From contig JAHYIO010000011.1 in the NCBI GenBank assembly GCA_020543525.1, positions 248,001 through 312,000 of the forward strand: a DNA stretch of 64,000 bases, in the 5' to 3' direction. Shown in pieces: positions 57,129 through 64,000 of this stretch. The first letter of the stretch is position 1. The number at the start of each line of letters is the position of its first letter. The notes beneath the pieces were generated by a model that had not been told where the DNA came from, did no database searches, and saw only the letters and a list, made by a program, of their open reading frames with translations. Source of the DNA: Coriolopsis trogii. Its lineage: Eukaryota > Basidiomycota > Agaricomycetes > Polyporales > Polyporaceae. Made by a program: the position numbers and the translations under genes.

Positions 57129-57305
57129 CCTAGGGAGCGATGTTCGCTTCCTACGAGGTAATGCTCGGGTTGAAATGCGTCTTGGACCCCTCAATTCTTC
57201 CATTCCCTGCGACGTCTCTCCGACACATTAGCGTCAATATTCCCTCCACATATACTGTGCATACACTCCTAGGGAGCGATGTTCGCTTTCTACGAGGTAA
57301 TGCTG
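57129..57305. repeat. Two copies of a 35-bp box in a diverged ~140-bp duplication
   Basis: CCTAGGGAGCGATGTTCGCT-T-CTACGAGGTAATGCT occurs at 57129-57165 and 57268-57305 with one difference. Upstream flanks are also similar (GTCTCTCC... and CTGTGCA-AC-CTCCTAG), showing a roughly 140-bp duplication. A third, weaker copy (CCTAGGAAGCGATGTTCACT...) lies at 58350-58380. Each box contains a short inverted pair (GGAAG/CTTCC-like). Confidence 0.8.
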
Positions 57306-57398
57306 CGTTTGAAGTATGTCTGCAATATCCCATCACACTACCAAGTAAGTTATATCTGCAATACCTTTCCCACTACGCGCCCTTGAGTTCTTGCCGCC

Positions 57399-58270
57399 CA
57401 CGAAGTCGCTTCGTGATAATGATACATCACGAAGTTAATTCGTGCGGAATTCGTGCTATGTTTTATTCGTGTAGACCACGAACTCCGATGCGGAGGGGTT
57501 CAAGTCCATAAATCAGCGCTTGCCAACCTGCCCTAAACTCCTCGAGCCAGTGCTCGGTGACGAGACTTGCGCAATTTTCGCCTCGCCCTGTCATGTCGTC
57601 TGCCATTAGCCGTCTGTTTCCTCTGACTTCTGCTGGACTCGTGCACTGTTATCTTTCTGCTGGGACTCTCAGGGTCAAATCTGGGACTATCTATGCAAAA
57701 CTCATGGGAACCTTCTGACTCGGACTTCTGTGCTACTCTGGGGACTGGGTTCGCTGGAATTCTGGGCTCTAGGCTACCGTTGCTCTGGCGGGTCTCAAGC
57801 TACTGTTCTAGTATTCTCTGTGATGATGCGGTGGCTCCAATCAGGGGAACCTCGGTGTGCTGTTAGTCTCATGTGAGTAGTACTGGTGTCTTTGTGATTC
57901 GGATGAGGAGGGACAATGTCTACCGTCAATGCTGTATCTCTTAGCGTTATCATACTAGTACATACAAGCCAAATACATTGTTTGCCCGTCAAAATATCAG
58001 AAATACTGTGAATGAACTGAGTGAATTAGCCGAGCAATGGCCCTGTGCTGCCGCCTAGTAAACACGAAGTACCTTGTGAATACCATGCTGTTGCGGCTAC
58101 GGTTGTATTCGTGATATGGGACAAAATGTTCTTTTATAACACGAAGTCACTCACGAACCCATGGTTTTGGCGCCGGATACACTTATACGTTGTTAGTGCG
58201 AATTTGCTGCGTACAAAGTACGAAGTTGTATTCGTGGTAGTCTTCGTGACGGTTACGAAGTCTCGGGCGC
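57399..58270. repeat. Cluster of CACGAA/TTCGTG inverted repeats
   Basis: Perfect hairpins are seen at 57399-57415 (CACGAAGTCGCTTCGTG), 57428-57444 (CACGAAGTTAATTCGTG) and 57467-57482 (TTCGTGTAGACCACGAA). Further single or paired hexamers occur near 57453, 58064, 58113, 58141, 58154, 58232 and 58244. Chance would give less than one in this length. The middle part (57500-58050) lacks the motif. Confidence 0.75.
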
Positions 58271-58670
58271 ATAGTGTCCTTTGTTGTCCCCACGCCCAAT
58301 TGCAAACTCACTCAGGTTATGATCCCTCATTCCTGCCTCTCGGTACTCTCCTAGGAAGCGATGTTCACTTCCTATGAGGTTCCGCTGGGACACCGTATAT
58401 GTCATTCAACATTTCTGGCATGGCGCAATCATGCTCTCTCGCGTAGCTTTCGTATTCGTGAAAACTTGCGTGTGTATTCCTCTCCAGGCAAGCCTGTTGC
58501 CATAGAATGTCCTCTTTTCTGCCCACACCGGCTTCTGTGGGTGAAATCTGCTGTACTTTACGATACATTATTAGGTCAAGCAATACATGCTCCATTCTTA
58601 ATGAACCACAGAGTGAACATGCGAGCTTGGCATTCGCCTATTGCTTACCTTGCTGTCCGTCTTATGGGTA

Positions 58671-59180
58671 GGTAAGCTGGACTCGACGCACATTGACATT
58701 CAGACTGCAATGGAACTTCATCCAATATGTCAATATCATGTTATAGCATCTCCATGCCGAGCTACGGCTTTGACAGCTCAGCAGGCCACACTGTAAAGGG
58801 ACATCACAGTAGTCCGGCGACAGGCTCCTCCTCCGCATTGAGGAGAAAGACGAACGTAAAGCCTTCCAAGAAGCTATCCTCAAGCAGCAGTCCGTCTAAG
58901 CATGTGACGAGCACTGCAAGGTCAACGCTCATTTGAAGCCCTTGAAGCCCTCGAAGAACACCGGTTGCCGTGTCAGCAAGACACACAACATTCGTGGCAA
59001 GGGCAAAGGCTGGTTGTTGACCACTCTCACAGCCTGATCCGATCCTCGATCCTGCTGTGATAGCAACATCGGGTTCTGCTGAGAAGCGCAAGCATAGTTG
59101 GTCCCGCAAAGACCAACAACCGGCCTTACCTGGTGCACATCAATGGAGCGCCACAGCGTATTTCGCCGCTCATGTGCGCC
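58671..59180 (+). pseudogene. Possible remnant of a repeat-associated gene
   Basis: Low-confidence protein-like pieces in changing frames: HLKPLKPSKNTGCRVSKTHN near 58930 and QRPTTGLTWCTSMERHSVF near 59110, with stops between. The style (Lys/Arg-rich, RVSKT) recalls fungal repeat-borne hypothetical proteins but I cannot name a family. Confidence 0.25.
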
Positions 59181-59469
59181 TATTCAGTCGGGCATGAGAA
59201 CTCTCTCACGCACAGCCCACTGGCATTAAATCAATGAAGTCTTCGTACAGCTCGCACAAGACCCGCCGAGTGATTCTACAGCAAGCCATGCAGGTTTTGC
59301 TATCCCCGCGACTGCTAACTCGAGGCACGTCGGTCATGCATGTGCAACGCTTGTCCGCTAAAATACGTCGTATTGAGCCTCCCAGGCGGAGTTTAAGTAT
59401 ACTCGCTGGTACAGAGTGCCGAGGGGGTTCGATTCAAATTGTACAAGAGGATAAGACGCGCTGTTGGTT

Positions 59470-60173
59470 CTACATTTTACCACAGAATCCGTTCGTCATC
59501 ATTCCATGGTTGCCCCGAGGCGCAGCATGCAACAGGGAGAGCGCTTTCATCTGGAACCGCACTCCCCACGTCACGAAGTCGTTCTTCGACTCCCGGTCGA
59601 AGACGCATTCGAGGAGGACGATGTCTCCGGGAATGATATCGGACACCCCAAGACGAGGCATATTTTGTAGGTCCTCGTATGCGAGGGTGGCGTCAAAGAA
59701 GTTCCGGAAAGCCTATCAATCCAGATATCAGTCTTCACCTTGTTGCGACGTCGACTTACTCACCAATCGCTCATCCGCCATCTCGCTATGCGCGACGATA
59801 ATATCGCACTCTCGTGGACGTCCTGTTATGCCGTGCGCATCAGAAGCGCAGGGACAGACAGCGCGACACGTTACGCACTTGTTTTGTCTTTAGGGCGACT
59901 CCGCCTATACAATGCAGCCACCCGTGCGGCATCGGCGTCCCGCAAGAGCTTGATGGTTGCGTCCGCCTTGGAAACCCTTCCTTTGATGGCCTTGAACTGG
60001 ATTTGTTGCACCTCGCCGACGCACCATATGAGAGTTTGTATGTTGTTGTGGCACAGTGTGTTGCGCAGACTGCCGTTGCCCCAAGTTGCGTCCGAAGGTA
60101 TAGTAGCCAAGCTATAGATACCGGCTACCGTATTCTTGTAGCGGCAAAAAGTAGCGAGACGGCTACAAGGATG
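59470..60173 (-). CDS. Hypothetical protein of a repeat-associated family, 5' end unresolved
   Basis: Three consecutive exons on the minus strand (about 60173-59879, 59822-59764, 59712-59470) join in frame with standard borders (GTGCGT...TAACAG, GTGAGT...TGATAG). The product contains GIYSLATIPSDATWGN, LRNTLCHNNIQTLIWCVGEV, IKLLRDADAARVAALYRR, RPRECDIIVAHSEMADERLA, RLGVSDIIPGDIVLLECVF and WGVRFQMKALSLL. No ATG opens the first exon; a TGA bounds it at 60174-60176, and a TAG acceptor at about 60165 suggests a further upstream exon that I could not find, so it may be truncated. The family is not recognised. It sits between the minisatellite region and the Helitron. Confidence 0.5.
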
Positions 60174-61160
60174 TCACATGTCATGACTGTACAACCGGCA
60201 CCTCACAACTCACAAAACACTTTCCAACGGCATGGGATGGGGCACACGGACCAAATCACCATCCCTACGGCCACGTGCAGAGGGTGAATAAGGTGCGACG
60301 CATCGTGAGGGGGGACCTTCAGATCTAAGTTAACCGTTAGCTATGAAGCGGGATTAACGCTCTGACACACGCACGCCGCACGCAACGTGTGGTTGGTGTC
60401 CATGACGAGGAAGGTGGGCAAGGTATGAAGGCTTCTTGCACATTGCAGCGGTAGAAAAGCGTCCTGCAAGCGCTTTTCATACTGCGGATGTTAGAGCCTA
60501 GGAAGTGTGGTCGTACTATAACGTATGTGTAGTTGTCCGCAGCGAACTTGGGCCTTAGTTGCCACACGTCATTGCCACTCAACAGCTACCGGCCACGCTC
60601 GTCGCCTTTTGCGACATCACGCATACCGTGGGCAAATGAAAGTTATGCGGTCATGAGGTGTGCAATCGCCGCTGCGTTGTGCCGACAATCTCACGCTGTG
60701 GCGTGCTTACACGCCCACAAGGCGACAGTAGCACGATATTGTTTCAGCATCGAGCCCAGGTGGTTCGTCGTCTTCTTATCCACGCATCAGCCAGTGGTTG
60801 TCTTGTGCACGGTTTACGTATTGCCCTTCGCATCCTTGTGATTGCTATGGGAAGCTACGCAGATTTGCAAATCTTATTGTCCGCTTTTCGCGGTTACGGG
60901 CCGTCGCTGTGTCGGCATAATCTCACAATCTGTGGTGGGTGCATTCTCTGTGTGCTGTTAGCAAGCGTGCACTCGTGGTCGTTGCAAGCACACCCTATAT
61001 TCTCTCTGCGCCCTCCCTGAGGCCCTCAAATACTCTGCATTGCCTTCACCCGTTGTGGTGCATCGTGTCCATCTCCTCAGAGTATCGTCTACGGTGCATC
61101 TCCTCTTGGTTTGTTCCACCTTTGCTTCCTAAGTTTCCCTTACGGGAAGACCGCACGACA
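60174..61160. other. Region without a recognisable gene
   Basis: No coding signal. Two loosely similar segments around 60676-60706 and 60905-60950 (GACAATCTCAC.. / CATAATCTCAC..) may be diverged repeats. Confidence 0.35.
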
Positions 61161-61621
61161 ATGTCATCCTCAACGCCCGTCGGCGCGTTCCTACGTATGT
61201 TTGTAGTCATCCTCACGCTTTCGCAGCCATCAATGCCAGTCTTTCAGCCATACACACACCATTTGGTGTAGTACCTGCTGAAGCTACCTCGTGTGAGGAA
61301 ACGTTATCCCGTGCGTAGCAACTGTCAGCTGTATTCAGACGTTGACATGTCAACATTGTGATCTCGCCAGGTTCCTCACCACAGTCCGTGCGCTCTGGTA
61401 TGAACAAGTTTGAGTCTGGCGGCCGAGGCTCACTGACGATACTCCACATGACAGCGCCGCTTTCTCCTCTACTACCAAATACCTCCCAATCCTTATTTCA
61501 AGGTCCTCCTGGTATGTCATGCACTTGCTTTGTTGTTGTACTTGTCTGATATGCTCCGGTGTCCTAGGACCTAATACTTCATCACCTGCCCATGGTTCGT
61601 CCATGGCAGCCTCCGTCGTAG
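61161..61621 (+). CDS. Possible small five-exon gene or 5' exons of the Helitron gene
   Basis: Exons 61161-61194, 61227-61314, 61371-61407, 61455-61511 and 61568-61621 join in frame to 89 aa starting MSSSTPVGAF and containing AFLTTVRALWYEQRRFLLYY. Weak points are a first intron of only 32 nt and a GTTTGA donor for intron 3. A GTGAGT donor directly follows the TAG at 61621, so the exons could instead continue, in another frame, into the Helitron frame starting before 61788. No family match. Confidence 0.25.
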
Positions 61622-61787
61622 GTGAGTCCAGGTCCCATCTGCAGTATTTTGCCCGTATTGATTCCCCTTCGCTCTCCTGTGTTACTCTTGCAATGCTATG
61701 CCACAACGTGTCACTGTTGTTATCATGTCGTACTTTTTGCTATACATGCACATGCGGACCGTGTCGTTCCTATCGCCTATGGCCTCC

Positions 61788-64000
61788 ATGACTCGTTCTC
61801 CAGCTAAATACATGTTGGTTGTCCAAGGAGAACTCACGGCAACGCGCCGCACCATAGGCCGCGCACATCTTGATCTCATGTTTCGTTTTAAAGTCGTTAA
61901 TGATATTGCCTCCTTGTATGACTCTTCCGGCTTAGCTCGATCTGGAGAGGTCATCTTGAGTGTCCCTCTCCACCAGATTCTGAGTCTGTATTCGCATTGG
62001 CGTCCAAGTGAATTACGCAGTCTTGCAAGATGTCATCGTGTCACTCTCTCGACTCGTGCTACTGTGGACTCCATGGTTGCTTTACTCACTGCCCATGCAT
62101 GTCATGAGTCATGTGCTGAATTTGAATACGTATTTGCTCCCCTATCATCGCCGCGTAAACATGCCCCTGCTCCCCCCTTGTCTGCACGCACTGTAATTAC
62201 ACCCTCTGCACCTCGCCCCAACACATCCCAATCACCACAGTCTCCCGATGATTGTCCAGCCCATTTACAAATTGCGGATGAGGCTTTGCGTGATGCAATC
62301 ATCACCGAATGGGAACAGGTCATAGCTATGGCTTCGGCGCCAGACCATGTTTGCGCCGTATGCGGCCGATGTACACCTCAATCGAAGATCACTTTTGTCA
62401 AACCCAGTAGAATTCCTTTCCACCTCTTATGCAATCCTCATCTTCCTGCAGAGGCTCTACCACGTTCATATGATCGTGCTTCATACGGTGGTGCTATTCT
62501 GCATCCCAAAGGCTTGACCGCTACCCAACACCGGGCTGACCTGATTGTTTGTAACGAATGTTGGAGCGATCTGAAGAAGGACTCTCTCCCTAAGTTTGCT
62601 CTTGCTAACTGGCTGTACTACGGGCACGACAGTTTGCCTGATGATGTACACAATGCGTTCAAGCAGTCATCACAGATGGAACGCATGTTGATTTCGCGTG
62701 CTCGCCGGAGCAAAATCTCATTCCGCTTCTGTGACATCGAGGACCATCCGCTTTTCGGTACCAAAGCCTCAGGGTCACAGAAATGTCTTAAAGGCAATAT
62801 TGCCGTTCATCCTCAGGATTCGACTCATATGAATGCGGTATTACCGCCTGCTCATGACGTCATACACGATACCGTCTGTGCAGTTTTTGTCGGTAAGACC
62901 AAACCTACACTTGATACGATCCGTCAATTGCGCCCTGTGTTGGCACGTAAGTCTCGGGTAAAAACTATGATTGATTTTCTTGTTGGTACGAATGAGTTCT
63001 ATGCTCCCGACGAGCACTTCAAGGGTTATAGTCAACACAATATGGATGTACTATTGGGCGAGGGCACACTTGGCGTCGACGAAGGTGTACCATGTGCTCT
63101 AGAAATTGGTCAGCTGGATTTCAGCGATGCGGTAGTTGGTTCGACAGACACGTACGTTCCAGCTGATGACGGTCGAGACATGCTTACGCGAGATGACGAT
63201 GAAGACGACATTTTGATGGAGAATGTTGGGTTTCTGAATGCCGATGAGACCCCCAAAGCCTACAACCGCATGAACGCTCAAGCTTTACATCATTGCCTCC
63301 AAGGCGGCAACTTCATTAAGTCACAGGCGTCCAGTCGATTTGTTCCTGACTTTGACAACCCAGCGCTCCTAAGTTGGTTGTTTCCACATCTGGACCCTTG
63401 GGGCATAGGAGCCTTTCATGAGCCTCGCCGTCTGAAGCCGCTCAGTCTTGACCAGCAACTCAAATATCTGTTGGCAGTGCACGGCTCGCCGTTCAGGCGT
63501 GATCCTGATTTCGCCTTCGTTTACTACAACATCCGCCAGAAGCGAGCGGTATTTAACTCCATAGCATTTGAAGTCAAGGCTTCACAGCGCGAGCGCGTTG
63601 TCAAGGAGTTGCTTGCTGTCGACCTGAAGGTTCTCGAGCGTCTCATTGCGAAGACCACCGCCAACAAGCAGTATAAACCAAAAGACCAAGCTGAGGTGGA
63701 CATCATGAAGCTTCTTCTTAAAGTTAACACTGTCTCCTTTGATCTCCCTGGGTCCAACGGCTACAAGGTCGCGTTGAGAAATCAGATCCGCGGTTTGATC
63801 AGTTTTGAAGGTCCACCTACACTATTTGTCACTTTGAATCCATCAGATCGGGATCACCCTCTAGTACAGGTGTATGTTGGCAATGAGATAGCTGCTGAGG
63901 AGCGCATGCGTGGTGAAGAGCTGTCTCGCTGGCAAAGGACAGTGATTGCTGCCCAGAGTCCGTCCGCGTGTGCCCGCTTCTTCCACACCATGATCAGTAA
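61788..64000 (+). mobile_element. Helitron replicase/helicase, N-terminal part, runs off the right edge
   Basis: A continuous frame without stops from about 61660 to the window end (over 2.2 kb). ATG 61788 is a tentative start, and upstream exons are possible. Visible domains in order: an N-terminal helical part (ILSLYSHWRPSELRSLARCH); a zinc-type segment of the DUF6570 kind (CAVCGRC, ASYGGAILHPKGL, VCNECWSDLKKDSLPKFALANWLYYG); an acidic linker (DDDEDDI). Then comes the Helitron-like N domain (LLSWLFPHLDPWGIGAFHEPRR, FAFVYYNIRQKRAVF, LPGSNGYKVALRNQIRGLI, PTLFVTLNPSDRDHPLV, ACARFFHTMIS). The HUH nuclease and helicase parts should lie beyond 64000. No frameshift is present in this part, so the element may be autonomous or recently active. 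Confidence 0.85.

Noticed and set aside
59234..59893. 219-codon plus-strand frame
   Set aside because: It is antisense to the spliced minus-strand protein at 59470-60173, which has better splice structure and composition.
1..64000. Biosynthetic gene cluster reading (dehydrogenases, AKR, P450 in one window)
   Set aside because: No terpene cyclase, polyketide or peptide synthetase is present, and housekeeping genes are interspersed, so co-operation of these oxidoreductases is not supported.

Overview
The window looks like nuclear DNA of a filamentous basidiomycete, most likely a wood-decay Agaricomycete. Its genes are split by many introns of about 45-75 nt with GT-AG borders. The proteins are eukaryotic and fungal: proteasome beta6, PRMT3, RPAP1, an Ssr4-type SWI/SNF subunit, a sedolisin and a GH131-type beta-glucanase. 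No tRNA, rRNA, CRISPR array or bacterial operon signal was seen. Exon borders were read by eye from splice signals, reading frame and protein-family fit; for each full model the summed exon length is divisible by three.

Left part (1-26 kb): an intact short-chain dehydrogenase (288-1618), an RGG-tailed conserved fungal protein (2157-3636), proteasome beta6 (9330-10728) and an AIF/FSP1-like NAD(P)H oxidoreductase (15620-17119), separated by long stretches with no recognisable gene. A second intact dehydrogenase lies inverted at 21604-22931. Its seven exons have exactly the same lengths as those of the first copy. A 90-bp broken piece of a third copy lies beside it, and another decayed gene lies at about 20.15-20.74 kb. 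A 524-bp non-autonomous hAT-type element (23502-24025) with a perfect 8-bp target duplication sits directly upstream of a membrane-anchored aldo-keto reductase (24125-25728).

Middle part (26-56 kb) is gene-dense: a protein kinase with a possible frameshifted membrane N-terminus, a cytochrome P450, a decayed ankyrin-type gene with two in-frame TAG stops, a Pro-rich nuclear-type protein, a HIT-family hydrolase divergent from Ssr4, a 15-exon secreted sedolisin followed by a secreted GH131, an F-box/LRR-like protein, a C2H2 zinc-finger protein, RPAP1 divergent from PRMT3, and a small Lys-tailed protein. The sedolisin and GH131 are both secreted and on the same strand, consistent with plant-biomass degradation.

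Right part (56-64 kb) is repeat territory: a five-unit 90-bp minisatellite whose period keeps an open frame, a cluster of CACGAA/TTCGTG inverted repeats, repeated 35-bp boxes, remnants of repeat-borne genes, and the N-terminal part of a Helitron replicase/helicase that runs off the right edge. The features nearest to an undescribed system are the cassette of small spliced ORFs and structured repeats just upstream of this Helitron, and the dehydrogenase family caught during duplication and decay.
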